The notes below the pieces were generated by a model that saw only the letters and a list, made by a program, of their open reading frames with translations, was not told the DNA's origin and did no database searches. From the NCBI GenBank assembly GCA_029863005.1, contig JAOTWF010000005.1, positions 1 through 64,000 of the forward strand: a stretch of 64,000 nt of DNA. The letters run 5' to 3'. A program made the position numbers and the translations under genes. Positions 31,147-41,509 of the stretch are shown piece by piece (within the stretch, counting starts at the first letter, position 1; each line of letters starts with the position of its first letter). Source of the DNA: Gammaproteobacteria bacterium (GTDB taxonomy: Bacteria > Pseudomonadota > Gammaproteobacteria > Acidiferrobacterales > Sulfurifustaceae).

Positions 31147-31179
31147 AAAAAAAACAAGGGCGGCCGAAGCCGCCCTTGT
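31147..31179 (-). terminator. Rho-independent terminator for the fccAB operon
   Basis: ACAAGGGCGGC-CGAA-GCCGCCCTTGT hairpin (31154-31179) with a U tract on the minus strand, just downstream of the stop at 31212. Confidence 0.85.
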
Positions 31180-31211
31180 CATACCGCGTTGCTGCGATAT
31201 CGATACCGCTA

Positions 31212-32510
31212 TTAGCCCCAGCTGTCGGCGGCGATGCTCTCGTACCAGCCGAAGGCGTACTTGGCCTCTTCCTCGCGGAACGAATCCGGCGCGTCCTTGG
31301 GGCTCACGCCGCCTGAGCCTTCGATCGACGTAATGCCCTTCTCCGTGTTGTTGTACACGCCCGCTACCGAGATGCCGTACTTCGGCCCGACGAAGCTATA
31401 GCAGGTGTTGGAGAAGGAGTTCGCGGCCGGGGTCTCGCCCTTGAGCATGGCCACAATCGCTGCGGCGCACATCTTGGCCTCGCTGGTGGCGGCGAAGCCC
31501 GATTTCGGCAGTGCACCGGCGATCGAGGAATCGCCAATGACATGAACGCCGGCATGCATCTTGGACTCGAAGGATACTGGGTCCACCGGGCACCAACCCT
31601 TGTCGTCGGCCAGCCCGGAAGTCAGCGCGATCTTGCCCGCGGTCTGCGCCGGGATGAGGTTCACCACGTCGGCCTTGTGCTTGGCCATTTCGGCGTCGAG
31701 GGTCATCTTCTTGACGTCGACCGACTTCACCGTACCGCCCCTGTTGCCCGGGATCCACTCGATCATGCCGGGATAAAGCTTCTGCCAGCCGGCCTCGAAC
31801 AGGCCCTGCTTCGCGAAGTTGTCCTTGGCATCCAATATAAGAATTTTGGACTTGGGTTTTTGCTCCTTGAAATAGTGGGCGACCATGCTGGCCCGTTCGT
31901 ACGGCCCGGGCGGGCAGCGGAACGGATTGGGCGGCGCAACGATCACGAAGGTGCCGCCGTTTTTCATGGCCTTGAGTTTTTTCTGCAACAGCACTGTCTG
32001 CGGCCCGGCATTCCAGGCGTGCGGCATGACCTCCACCGCCTTGGCGCTGTAGCCTTGGATGGCGTCGTACTTGAAGTCAATGCCTGGCGAGACCACCAGC
32101 CGATCGTAAGCGAGCGTCTTGCCGCTCTTGAGTTTAACTTTTTTGCCAGCGGCATCGATGGACGTCACCGTGTCATGCACGACATTGACACCATGCTTCT
32201 TTTTGAGCGCATCAAAGCTTTGAGTGATGGAATCCATGGTGCGCAGGCCGCCCAGCACCAGATTGCTGAATGGGCAGGTGATGTATTTCGAGCTCGGCTC
32301 GACCAGCGTCACGGCGACGCCCGGATCGAGCCGGCGCAGGTACTTGGCGCAAGTCGCGCCGCCAAACCCTCCGCCCACCACGACGACGCGGGCGGAACCT
32401 TTGCTCATGCCATGCTTGGCGGCATGCGCCAGTGGGGCATGACCGAGCACACCGGCCGCGGAAGCCGCGCCGGCAATTTTGAGGAAATCTCTGCGAGTAA
32501 TTTTGCTCAT
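31212..32510 (-). CDS. fccB: Flavocytochrome c sulfide dehydrogenase, flavoprotein subunit
   Basis: 432 aa; Tat signal SKITRRDFLKIAGAASAAG; FAD motif VVVVGGGFGGATCAKYLRR; C-terminal FCSD-type region; adjacent cytochrome gene. Confidence 0.9.
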   Translation of the reverse strand: MSKITRRDFLKIAGAASAAGVLGHAPLAHAAKHGMSKGSARVVVVGGGFGGATCAKYLRRLDPGVAVTLVEPSSKYITCPFSNLVLGGLRTMDSITQSFDALKKKHGVNVVHDTVTSIDAAGKKVKLKSGKTLAYDRLVVSPGIDFKYDAIQGYSAKAVEVMPHAWNAGPQTVLLQKKLKAMKNGGTFVIVAPPNPFRCPPGPYERASMVAHYFKEQKPKSKILILDAKDNFAKQGLFEAGWQKLYPGMIEWIPGNRGGTVKSVDVKKMTLDAEMAKHKADVVNLIPAQTAGKIALTSGLADDKGWCPVDPVSFESKMHAGVHVIGDSSIAGALPKSGFAATSEAKMCAAAIVAMLKGETPAANSFSNTCYSFVGPKYGISVAGVYNNTEKGITSIEGSGGVSPKDAPDSFREEEAKYAFGWYESIAADSWG

Positions 32511-32519
32511 GTCATCCCC

Positions 32520-32873
32520 CTATTTCAGGTTGTTGCCGATGTAGTTGGCCATTGCCTCGAGTTCGGCGTCGGTGTAACCCTTGATGTGGCGCGACATGAC
32601 CGTGGAGGGCAATTGACCGGACTTATATTGCTTGAGCATCAGTAAGACCTGTTCGGCATTCTTGCCGGTCAGGCTCGGGATGCTGCCGGGGCTGCGGCCG
32701 TCGGTGCCGTGACAGGAAAAACAGGTATTGACCATGTTCACGACTGCCGCGGGGCTGGGAGGCGCGGATGCCGGACCAGCAGCCGGGGCCTCGGCCGCCG
32801 TGGCGGCAAGCGGCACGGCGCTCAGGCACATCGCCCCGAGCGCCATGACAAATAGTGTGCGATTGACTTTCAT
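32520..32873 (-). CDS. fccA: Flavocytochrome c cytochrome subunit (monoheme class I cytochrome c)
   Basis: Signal peptide MKVNRTLFVMALGAMCLSAVPLAATAA; NTCFSCHGTDGRSPGSIPSL; ATG 32873 chosen from ORF 32520-32936. Confidence 0.85.
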   Translation of the reverse strand: MKVNRTLFVMALGAMCLSAVPLAATAAEAPAAGPASAPPSPAAVVNMVNTCFSCHGTDGRSPGSIPSLTGKNAEQVLLMLKQYKSGQLPSTVMSRHIKGYTDAELEAMANYIGNNLK

Positions 32874-33013
32874 GGGTGACCTCCTAATGTGGATTACATC
32901 TTTGGAATAATAAAAACGACTTTCTCTCTGCTGCACGCAGATTCATACAGTTTGCTCACGTATAAATTTATTAAATAAGAATATAATTACCACACACCGG
33001 ATATTTCCCATCC

Positions 33014-33027
33014 TTGACTTGGGTCAA
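33014..33027 (-). promoter_or_regulatory. FNR/CRP-family-type palindrome upstream of fccAB
   Basis: TTGACTTGGGTCAA (TTGAC-N4-GTCAA); on the minus strand it is followed about 31 nt after its centre by TAATTATATT, a spacing consistent with a class II activator site. Confidence 0.45.
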
Positions 33028-33166
33028 ACTCTAATGACCGATTTACGTTTGCCCACGGACAGGAAATCCGTTTCGATCATCTAACTCCTATATTTTCACG
33101 GTTGCAAGCAACGGGTATGTGACACCGTACACACGCCCGGGCCGCAGCCGGAAAACGCTTGTGGCG

Positions 33167-34576
33167 TCAGCGGTTTTTGGGTGCCGGGGAAAGGAGGTCC
33201 AGACGTTCGCTGGATTGCGGGATTATCACCCGGGCGCGTGTCGATTCCAGACGTTGCGCCAGTGCCTGCATCGGTTCCGGTTCTCCGTGCACCAGCGCCA
33301 CGGGCGGGCGCTGTGAAAAATTCTGATACCACTTAAGCAGGCCCGATTGCCCGGCGTGCGCCGACAGCCCGCCGACGGTGTGGATTTGCGCACTGACGCG
33401 CACGGACTCACTCCAGAGCTTCACGGTTTTGGCGCCATCCACGATGCGCCGGCCGAGGGTGCCTTGCGCCTGGAAGCCGGCGAAGATGACGTGACATTGG
33501 CTGCGCCAGAGATTGTGCTTGAAGTGATGCCGGATGCGGCCACCGTCGCACATGCCGCTGCCGGCGATCACGATGGCACCGCGGCGCACGCGGTTGATGG
33601 CCATGGACTGAGCGGCGGTGCGGCTGAAATGCAGGTTCGGCATGGAAAAGGGGTCGCCGTGCTTTTTGCGGCGATGGTTCGCCTCGGCGTCGAACAGCTT
33701 CCAGTACCGCCCGTAGACCTCGGTGGCCTCGATCGCCATCGGGCTATCGAGGAACACAGTCCAGTCGCCAACGCCCCACTCCCGCGAGTGATGTTTGAGG
33801 AAATAGAGGAGTTCCTGACTGCGGCCGATAGCGAAGGCGGGGATAAGTATATTGCCTTGGGCTTGACGCGCTGCGCGAAACACCTCGCCCAATTCCGTGA
33901 GCGTCTCGTCCCAGGAGCGGTGCTCGCGATCGCCATAGGTGCTCTCGAGAACCACGAGATCAGCCTCACGAACACACTCCGGGTTGCGCAGGATCGGCGC
34001 CCCGGCATGCCCCAAGTCGCCGCTGAAGACAAGCTTGCGGCGCGCGCCATTTTCTTCCAGCCACAGTTCCACAATGGCCGAACCAAGGATGTGGCCAGCG
34101 TCCCGCAAACACAGCCGCACGCCCGGGAGGATTTCCCGCGCGGCACCGTAATCGAGCGCCTTAAACTGGCGCACGGCCTTGTCGGCGTCCTGGCGCGAGT
34201 ACAAAGGTTCGACCAGGCGCTGGCCGAGACGCAGGCGGCGGCGGTTTTCATGTTCGGCGTCTTTCTCGTTCAGCAATGCCGCGTCTGTCAGCATGATCTG
34301 ACACAGGTCGCGCGTGGCGCGGTGCGTGTGGATCGGTCCGCGAAAGCCGGCCTTCACCAGCAGGGGCAAGCGGCCGGAATGGTCGAGATGGGCGTGTGTC
34401 AGTACGACGGCATCAAGGCGAGAGGGATCAAAAGGAAAGGGCCGGCGGTTGCGCGCCTCGTCCGCGGGCGCGCCCTGGATCAGACCGCAATCGACGAGCA
34501 GCTGCCGATCACCGCAATGCAGCAGAAAACAAGATCCGGTTACTTCGCCGGCGGCACCGTGAAACTCGATATCCAT
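33167..34576 (-). CDS. MBL-fold beta-CASP ribonuclease (Ysh1/RNase J-like family)
   Basis: 469 aa; VVLTHAHLDHSGRLPLL, STYGDREH, SGMCDGGRIRHH, HTVGGLSAHAGQ. Confidence 0.92.
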   Translation of the reverse strand: MDIEFHGAAGEVTGSCFLLHCGDRQLLVDCGLIQGAPADEARNRRPFPFDPSRLDAVVLTHAHLDHSGRLPLLVKAGFRGPIHTHRATRDLCQIMLTDAALLNEKDAEHENRRRLRLGQRLVEPLYSRQDADKAVRQFKALDYGAAREILPGVRLCLRDAGHILGSAIVELWLEENGARRKLVFSGDLGHAGAPILRNPECVREADLVVLESTYGDREHRSWDETLTELGEVFRAARQAQGNILIPAFAIGRSQELLYFLKHHSREWGVGDWTVFLDSPMAIEATEVYGRYWKLFDAEANHRRKKHGDPFSMPNLHFSRTAAQSMAINRVRRGAIVIAGSGMCDGGRIRHHFKHNLWRSQCHVIFAGFQAQGTLGRRIVDGAKTVKLWSESVRVSAQIHTVGGLSAHAGQSGLLKWYQNFSQRPPVALVHGEPEPMQALAQRLESTRARVIIPQSSERLDLLSPAPKNR

Positions 34577-34659
34577 TATTGTTTTATTCGCTGACCCGGT
34601 ATTTTATCCCATCGATTCTTTTCTGAATGGCAAGGCATTGCTTTGACCTCAAGCAAGTT

Positions 34660-35538
34660 TCAGCGCAGTTCGCCGAGTAATGCCTCCATCATGCGTTCGG
34701 CCTGGGATCCGTAACCGCCGCCGAACAGGTTGAAGTGATTCAGAACGTGGTAGAGGTTATAGAGCGTCTTGCGAACTTTGTAGCCGGCCTCGAGTGGCCA
34801 GGCTTCCTGATATGCCTGGTAAAACCGGGAGGAAAACCCGCCGAACAATTCCGTCATCGCGAGGTCCGCCTCGCGGTCGCCGTAATAAACGGCTGGATCG
34901 AAGATCACCGGACGTTCCCCGGCGGCACTCACGTTTCCGCCCCAGAGGTCACCATGCAGCAATGAAGGTGTCGGCTGGTAGCGGCGGAAAAATTCTCCCA
35001 GATCCGCCATCAACCGTTCGCCCTGGCGCATCAGGTTGCGCCCGTGGCGCGCGGCCAGATCAAGCTGAAAGCCCAAGCGATGTTCGCGCCAGAACTGGAC
35101 CCAGTCAGTGTCCGGCGTGTTGATTTGTGGTGTGGAACCAATGGTATTGTCGAGTCGCCAGCCGAATTGTTTTTGTGTCGCACGATGCATCTGCGCCAGC
35201 TCCCGCCCGAGCTGTTCGAAACAGCGCCCGTCCGCGCCCGACAGTTCCAGGTGTTCCAGCACGAGGTAGGCGGAGTCACCCACCGTGCCGGCACACACCG
35301 GTTGCGGTACTCGCACGCTGCGCGACTGGGTGATTTCCTTTAGCCCCTCGGCTTCGGCCTCGAACATGGCGAGGCGCCCTGCGTCGTTGAGCTTCACGAA
35401 GAAACGTCTGCGGCCGTCTTCCAATACCGTGGTGGAATTAATGCACCCGCCACCGACGGCGTCATGCGACTTAACGATGAAAGGAGTACCGGTGGCCTCA
35501 GATATGCGATTCGCGATGCTTCTCCAGGTTGTGTCCAT
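34660..35538 (-). CDS. Fructosamine kinase family protein
   Basis: 292 aa; TPSLLHGDLWGGNVSAAGERPVIFDPAVYYGDREADLAMTELFGGF. Confidence 0.93.
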   Translation of the reverse strand: MDTTWRSIANRISEATGTPFIVKSHDAVGGGCINSTTVLEDGRRRFFVKLNDAGRLAMFEAEAEGLKEITQSRSVRVPQPVCAGTVGDSAYLVLEHLELSGADGRCFEQLGRELAQMHRATQKQFGWRLDNTIGSTPQINTPDTDWVQFWREHRLGFQLDLAARHGRNLMRQGERLMADLGEFFRRYQPTPSLLHGDLWGGNVSAAGERPVIFDPAVYYGDREADLAMTELFGGFSSRFYQAYQEAWPLEAGYKVRKTLYNLYHVLNHFNLFGGGYGSQAERMMEALLGELR

Positions 35539-35865
35539 TCTTTACCTTTCCACCGCTCCCAGACCGGTAATGTAGGTCCATTGCCCGGGGGCGAGAAGCC
35601 TGATTTTGTCCAATATCGGCGCCGGAAAACGGCAACTGGAAGACGAAAGCTTGCCAGGCCCCGTCCTTTTTCCAGGTTTCACAATCATCTTTAAAAAAAG
35701 CCTTGTTTAAAGCCATTTTTTTCACAATCCATGGATTCTTCTCATACGGGTATATGGCACCAGATTTGCAGGATTTACCGGGCGCCACCCGCTTGGGAGC
35801 AAGGGAAAGTCCTCGCGGGCGGCTAAATGGGACAGGGACATAACAGGAGGTGACCAAGGTTTCCA

Positions 35866-38304
35866 ATGGAACGGGAACAAAAACGAACGGATTCGCATCG
35901 GCGTTTAATCGTCTTCAGGCGGTTTTGGCGTTTAAGAATAACGATGCTGCTGAATCAAATATCGATACGCATGAGCCTTATCATCGGAATGACGGTGGTG
36001 GGACTGCTCGGCGTGTTTTTTTTGTTGGCGAGCGGCATCTCCCACCGCGACGTCAGCATGGCACAACGTCAGGCCGTGCTCGGCGAGCAGGTAAAGACGC
36101 GTCTCATCGATCTTCGCCGGGAGCTGGAGGCAGAGTCTCAACGTATCGCTCTGTTGGCCAGCGCTGAACCTGGATTGTTGCAATCGGTAAAAAGCGGCAA
36201 AACCGCGACGATCGTGCGTCACCTGGATCAGGCGTTTGACCGCCCCGGTGCGACTTCCAGCCGTATTTCGCTGGCCAAGCTGCAAGTGCTGGATCAAAAC
36301 TTGAACACGCAGGCCTCTTCCGGCAAGGGCGTCCCCGAATCTCTGCTGGAACATACCAATTGCGTCAACCTGCGCGCCGTGGCGGCCAAGCGCAAGGGCG
36401 CGGAAATCCAGAAGCCCATCTCGAGCGTGTGTATTGCGGAGAAAAATATTTTTCATCTTTTGATTCAATTATTGGGGGAAAGCCCGGCTTCCGGTTTTCT
36501 GCTCGTCGCGACTGATATGACGCCGCGCCTGACCGCGGTCGACGGTCTATTCAACATGCCGGTGCGTCTCACTTACCCTGACGGATCCCTGCTGTATCGT
36601 TCTGCCAACTGGCCGCGCGATGATGAACTGAAAAATTTTCTCTTCTCGGAACAACCCTTCGGTGGCGTGCGCACGATATTTCAAGTTTCCGTGAGCCAGG
36701 ATGTCCGTGGGGCGGTTGATGCCTGGGAGCAGGTCGAACACAAGATTATAGGCAGCGCGATATTCGCGCTGCTGCTGGCCGGGTTGCTGGTCTGGTTCAT
36801 TTTGCAGAAGACGGCCATCAAACCGCTGCGAATGCTGGTGACGCAATTACGCAAGGCGCGTTCCGACAAGAACCGTCTCGGCGAACACGTGGTGGTCGCC
36901 GGAAATACCGAAGTTGCCGAACTGGGCTCCGCTTTCAACAGCCTGACGACACAGCTCAAGGAACTGTATGAAAGCCTGGAAAGCCTCGCCTTCACCGATC
37001 CGCTGACGAAATTGCCGAACCGCACGCTGTTCCATGATCGCCTGGAGCAGGCCATCGAGGACGCCAAGCGCGATTACAAGCCCTTTGCCCTGTTCCTGAT
37101 GGACCTCGACCGATTCAAGGACATCAACGACACCCTGGGCCATCAGGTGGGTGATTTGCTGCTGCAACAGGTCGCGGCGCGCCTACGCAGCAAGCTGCGT
37201 GATATCGACACGGTCGCGCGCATGGGCGGCGATGAGTTCGCCATCCTGCTGCCCGCGGTGAACGAAAAGCACGCGACCATGGCCGCGCGCATGCTGCTTC
37301 AGGCCCTGCGGGCGCCGTTCCAAATCGAGGAGCAGAGTCTCGATATCGGTGCCAGCATCGGTATTGCGCTCTATCCCGATCACGGCGTGGACGCCAATAT
37401 CCTGATACAGCGATCGGATGTCGCCATGTATTCCGCCAAGCACGCCAACAGCGGGCACGCCTTTTACGACGGCAATAACGATCAACACAACCCGACACAC
37501 CTGATGTTGCTCGGTGAATTACGCCACGCCGTGGAGCAGGAGCAGTTCGTGCTGTATTACCAGCCGAAAGTGGATCTCAAGAATTACCAGGTTACGGGGG
37601 TGGAGGCGCTGGTGCGCTGGAAACATCCGCGCGAGGACCTGATGCTGCCCGATACTTTCATTCCGTTGCTCGAGCAGACCGGCTTGATCCGAAGCCTGAC
37701 GCCGTGGGTGCTGAATGAGTCCCTGCGCCAGGGTCAGGAACTGCAGGAACAGGGTGTGCCTATCACCATTTCCATGAACTTGTCTGTGCGCGACTTGCAG
37801 GATCCGTATCTGGCGGATGCTTTTGCCGAGCAACTGGCGGCGCTGCAGATCTCACCACGCTGGCTGGAGCTGGAGATCACCGAGAGCGCGGTGATGACCG
37901 AGCCGGAGCGCGCCCTCAATGTGCTCTCGCGCCTGTCCGCGATGGGGCTGCGCATCGCCATTGATGATTTCGGCACCGGGTATTCGTCACTTTCGTACCT
38001 GAAGAAATTGCCAGTCAATACCATCAAGATCGACAAGTCGTTTGTCATCGGCATGGTGCGTGATGATAACGACGCCGCCATCGTCCACACCAGCGTGAAC
38101 CTGGCGCACAACCTCAAGCTCGAGGTGGTGGCGGAAGGGGTGGAGAACGAGGAAACCCTCACACGGCTAATCGAGTTGGGTTGTGATATTGCGCAGGGGC
38201 ATTACATCAGTCGTCCGCTGTCAGCGGAAGAGCTTTCCGTCTGGCTCAAGCAGTCATCCTGGGCGCTCAAGCGCAATCCCAAGCTGGTCCGTCTGCACAA
38301 GTAG
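35866..38304 (+). CDS. Membrane GGDEF/EAL bifunctional c-di-GMP protein with periplasmic sensor region
   Basis: 812 aa; two TM segments, RDIDTVARMGGDEFAILL, EALVRWKHP; RBS AGGAGGTGA upstream. Confidence 0.93.
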   Translation: MEREQKRTDSHRRLIVFRRFWRLRITMLLNQISIRMSLIIGMTVVGLLGVFFLLASGISHRDVSMAQRQAVLGEQVKTRLIDLRRELEAESQRIALLASAEPGLLQSVKSGKTATIVRHLDQAFDRPGATSSRISLAKLQVLDQNLNTQASSGKGVPESLLEHTNCVNLRAVAAKRKGAEIQKPISSVCIAEKNIFHLLIQLLGESPASGFLLVATDMTPRLTAVDGLFNMPVRLTYPDGSLLYRSANWPRDDELKNFLFSEQPFGGVRTIFQVSVSQDVRGAVDAWEQVEHKIIGSAIFALLLAGLLVWFILQKTAIKPLRMLVTQLRKARSDKNRLGEHVVVAGNTEVAELGSAFNSLTTQLKELYESLESLAFTDPLTKLPNRTLFHDRLEQAIEDAKRDYKPFALFLMDLDRFKDINDTLGHQVGDLLLQQVAARLRSKLRDIDTVARMGGDEFAILLPAVNEKHATMAARMLLQALRAPFQIEEQSLDIGASIGIALYPDHGVDANILIQRSDVAMYSAKHANSGHAFYDGNNDQHNPTHLMLLGELRHAVEQEQFVLYYQPKVDLKNYQVTGVEALVRWKHPREDLMLPDTFIPLLEQTGLIRSLTPWVLNESLRQGQELQEQGVPITISMNLSVRDLQDPYLADAFAEQLAALQISPRWLELEITESAVMTEPERALNVLSRLSAMGLRIAIDDFGTGYSSLSYLKKLPVNTIKIDKSFVIGMVRDDNDAAIVHTSVNLAHNLKLEVVAEGVENEETLTRLIELGCDIAQGHYISRPLSAEELSVWLKQSSWALKRNPKLVRLHK

Positions 38305-38375
38305 GTGCGGTATCAATCCGCAGATCGAATCCATCCGCGCTGGCGCCTGATCCCCCGTAGTAAACTTCTGTCTTT

Positions 38376-38804
38376 TTAGCAGTTGTCCTTTCCGAGACTG
38401 TAGGGTCCGGTTCCTTGCGCGACGATGAACAACAGCGCGCCCATGATTGCCAGGTTTTTCTGGAACTGGATGAACTGCATTTGCATCTGGTCTGGCGGCA
38501 ATCCCCAATAGGGGTGAAAGAGATAGGTCACCGGGATCATCCACAAGAAGATAATGGTCGCCGCCCAGCGCGCCTGCCAGCCGACCAGAATCATCAGCCC
38601 GCCGCCCAGTTCGATGGCAATCGTTAAAACCAGCATAATTTTAATCAGGTTAGGATCGAGGCTCGGCATCTTGGCGGCCATGTAACCTGCCGTCCCGGCA
38701 AAACCGGCGATTTTTTTGAAGCCGGCGACGATGAATAGGTTGGACAACAACAAACGCCCGATTAACGGCCCGTATTGTTTCACCCACTTGCAAGCGTCCT
38801 TCAT
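38376..38804 (-). CDS. DoxX family membrane protein
   Basis: 142 aa, four hydrophobic segments; LLLSNLFIVAGFKKIAGFAG, ELGGGLMILVGWQARWAA. Confidence 0.85.
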   Translation of the reverse strand: MKDACKWVKQYGPLIGRLLLSNLFIVAGFKKIAGFAGTAGYMAAKMPSLDPNLIKIMLVLTIAIELGGGLMILVGWQARWAATIIFLWMIPVTYLFHPYWGLPPDQMQMQFIQFQKNLAIMGALLFIVAQGTGPYSLGKDNC

Positions 38805-39277
38805 GTGCGTCCTCCTTAATTCAGTGATCTGGTTTATCGTAAACTTTGTTTTTCCGGCTTACCAGAAAGGAATTGTTCGTGAATCCTTCTAATTTCCGCT
38901 AATGGCGAGCCACCAGCGGTCTGCTTTATGCACAGCGCTCATCGCTCGAAAAAATTCCTGACGCGTTAGGGGAAAAATCCTTGAAAAAAATCGATTGTTT
39001 TTTTGTTAACTTGTTGATCTGAATGAAACTAATACGTTAGTTTATTTTTTAATCAATTTAACAAAATCCCCGGAAATTGCCGTGTAGCAAAATACGTACC
39101 CTGTCATCATCAACATTGTTATCCACAGTTTCTGTGAGTAACGTCGGCGTCTTTGGATACAAGCAGTTAGAAGCACTTCGTGAAAAAACTGTGAGCGTGG
39201 AGCGCGCGTGTTTCACACATTGCTCAGAAAATCTTCAATACATTTTCCTTCATAAGCCGTGTGATAAAGTCGCCGCC

Positions 39278-41476
39278 ATGTCTGCGACGTTGCGAATCTA
39301 TCAGGTAGCCGTCCCTGCTCCCTTGTATCGCGAATTTGATTACGTGGCTTCCATGTCACTGACCACGGGAGCGCGTGTCCGGGTGCCGTTCGGGCGCCGC
39401 GAACTGGTAGGTGTGGTGTTAGGCGAAGTGGCGCGCAGTGAACTGCCCCGCGGCCGGTTGAAGCCCATCACTCAACCACTGGATGCGAGCGCCATCCTGC
39501 CACCGTCCATCCTGAGCCTGCTTCGATGGGCGGCGAATTATTATCACCATCCCCTCGGTGAAGTCATTCACGCCGCCTTGCCGGTCCGATTGCGGCAGGG
39601 CCGTGCGCCGGTCGCGGCGGGAGTAAAGGTTTGGACGCTGACTCCCGAGGGGCGTGCTGTGGATTTCCAGGCGTTGAAACGCGCCCCGGCCCAAAAACAC
39701 ATGCTCGAAGTGCTGGCAGAGGCCTTGGACGGTCTCGATCAGGTGCAGCTCGCCCGGATCTCGCCTCGCTCATCAGCCGTGCTCAAGGCCTTGCGCGCCA
39801 AAGGGTGGGTGAGCAGTCACCAACGTGAGCTGCGGCCAGTCATGAACGGGGATAAACAATTGGCTCCGGAACTCAATCGAGGACAGAAATTTGCCGTGAG
39901 CAGCCTGCTTGCCGGCCTTAAGGGTTTTCATCCATTTCTGCTGCACGGTGTGACCGGCAGTGGCAAGACTGAGGTCTACTTGAGCGTGATTGGAGAAATA
40001 CTCGCTCAGGGAAAGCAGGCGCTGGTGCTGGTGCCGGAAATCAGCTTGACCCCGCAACTGGTGGGCCGGTTCGAGCGCCGCTTTCGTCTGCCGATCGCAG
40101 TATTGCACTCCGGACTCAATGAGCAGGAGCGTTTGAACGCTTGGGTGAAAGCGGCGGAGGGCAATGCCCCCATCGTGCTGGGGACGCGCTCGGCCGTCTT
40201 CACACCGCTACGGAATCCCGGGCTCATCGTTGTGGACGAGGAGCACGATGCTTCCTATAAACAACAGGACGGTTTTCGCTATTCGGCGCGGGATATCGCG
40301 GTCATGCGTGCCGCGCGTGAAGAAATTCCGATCATCCTGGGCTCGGCGACACCTTCGCTGGAGAGCCTTAAGAATGCGCGCCAGGAGACCTATACCCTGA
40401 TCGAATTGCCCCAGCGGACCGGCTGCGCAGTGATGCCGGACGTACGGCTGCTCGACATGCGCCGGCTCAAGCCGAGCGAAGGGTTATCATTCCCGTTGCG
40501 TGAGGCGCTCACGGACAGGCTGAAAAAAAATGAGCAAAGCATCCTGTTTTTGAACCGGCGCGGGTTTTCTCCGGTATGGATGTGCTACGACTGTGGCTGG
40601 GTGGCGCCGTGCCAGCGTTGCGACGCCCAGCTCACCCTTCACCAGAAAAGAAATAAATTACTCTGTCATCATTGTGGTGCGGAAGCGAAAGTGATCCAGC
40701 GCTGCCCGTCCTGTCAGGGCGAGAACTTGCATCCGCTGGGCGAAGGCACAGAACGGGTGGAGGAAGCGCTGCAGAAGTTTTTTCCGCAGGCGCGTATCGA
40801 GCGTATAGATCGCGACAGCACCGCGCGCCGTGGCGCGCTGGAGGAAAAACTGCGCCGGGTGCATGAGGGCGAAGCCGATATCCTGGTTGGTACCCAGATG
40901 CTATCGAAGGGACATGATTTTCCCAATGTCACGCTGGTCGGGATTTTGAACGCCGACCAAGGACTCTACGGAACCGATTTCCGTTCGGGCGAAAGGCTGT
41001 TCCAGCTGATCATGCAGGTGAGCGGGCGCGCCGGGCGTGCAGACAAGCCGGGCGAGGTGCTGATTCAGACCTGGCATCCTGAACATCCGTTGTTCGCTGC
41101 GCTCGCACGGCACGATTTTCATGGATACGCCGAGTATGCATTGAGTGAGCGGCGCGAAGCCGGGTATCCGCCATACAGTCATCTGGCCCTGTTGCGTGCC
41201 GAATCACCGGCGCCCGGTGCCGCCATAGAATTTTTACTCGCCGCGCGCACGCTCGCTGTGCGGCTTTCGCCCGCGAAGGACGTGCAGATTCTGTCACCGT
41301 TGCCCGCGCCCATGGAACGGCGCGCCGGACGTTACCGCGCGCAAATGCTGGTGCAATCCTCGCGCCGTGCTCCGTTACACGACTTTTTGGAGCAATGGGT
41401 AATGCAACTGTCTGAGGCGAAATTCTCGAAAAAGACCCGATGGTCGCTGGATGTCGACCCGCTTGACATGTATTGA
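39278..41476 (+). CDS. priA: Primosomal protein N' (PriA helicase)
   Basis: LLHGVTGSGKTEVYL, VDEEHDASYKQ, zinc-binding cysteines (CYDCGWVAPCQRCDAQLTLHQKRNKLLCHHCG). ATG 39278 chosen from ORF 39077. Confidence 0.97.
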   Translation: MSATLRIYQVAVPAPLYREFDYVASMSLTTGARVRVPFGRRELVGVVLGEVARSELPRGRLKPITQPLDASAILPPSILSLLRWAANYYHHPLGEVIHAALPVRLRQGRAPVAAGVKVWTLTPEGRAVDFQALKRAPAQKHMLEVLAEALDGLDQVQLARISPRSSAVLKALRAKGWVSSHQRELRPVMNGDKQLAPELNRGQKFAVSSLLAGLKGFHPFLLHGVTGSGKTEVYLSVIGEILAQGKQALVLVPEISLTPQLVGRFERRFRLPIAVLHSGLNEQERLNAWVKAAEGNAPIVLGTRSAVFTPLRNPGLIVVDEEHDASYKQQDGFRYSARDIAVMRAAREEIPIILGSATPSLESLKNARQETYTLIELPQRTGCAVMPDVRLLDMRRLKPSEGLSFPLREALTDRLKKNEQSILFLNRRGFSPVWMCYDCGWVAPCQRCDAQLTLHQKRNKLLCHHCGAEAKVIQRCPSCQGENLHPLGEGTERVEEALQKFFPQARIERIDRDSTARRGALEEKLRRVHEGEADILVGTQMLSKGHDFPNVTLVGILNADQGLYGTDFRSGERLFQLIMQVSGRAGRADKPGEVLIQTWHPEHPLFAALARHDFHGYAEYALSERREAGYPPYSHLALLRAESPAPGAAIEFLLAARTLAVRLSPAKDVQILSPLPAPMERRAGRYRAQMLVQSSRRAPLHDFLEQWVMQLSEAKFSKKTRWSLDVDPLDMY

Positions 41477-41509
41477 GGTCGCTCGTGGAGATGGCGTACT
41501 GGTTTCGAA

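Noticed and set aside
31542-32645. 367-aa plus-strand ORF opposite fccB/fccA
   Set aside because: Antisense shadow of fccBA; no family motifs.
33347-34594. 415-aa plus-strand ORF opposite the beta-CASP nuclease
   Set aside because: Antisense shadow of a convincing MBL-fold gene.
35498-35866. 122-aa minus-strand ORF upstream of the fructosamine kinase gene
   Set aside because: Covers an intergenic leader region and the kinase start; no motif support.
39028-39050. ACTAATACGTTAGT followed by a T-rich stretch upstream of priA
   Set aside because: Stem of only 5 bp, AT-rich; too weak to call a terminator or operator.
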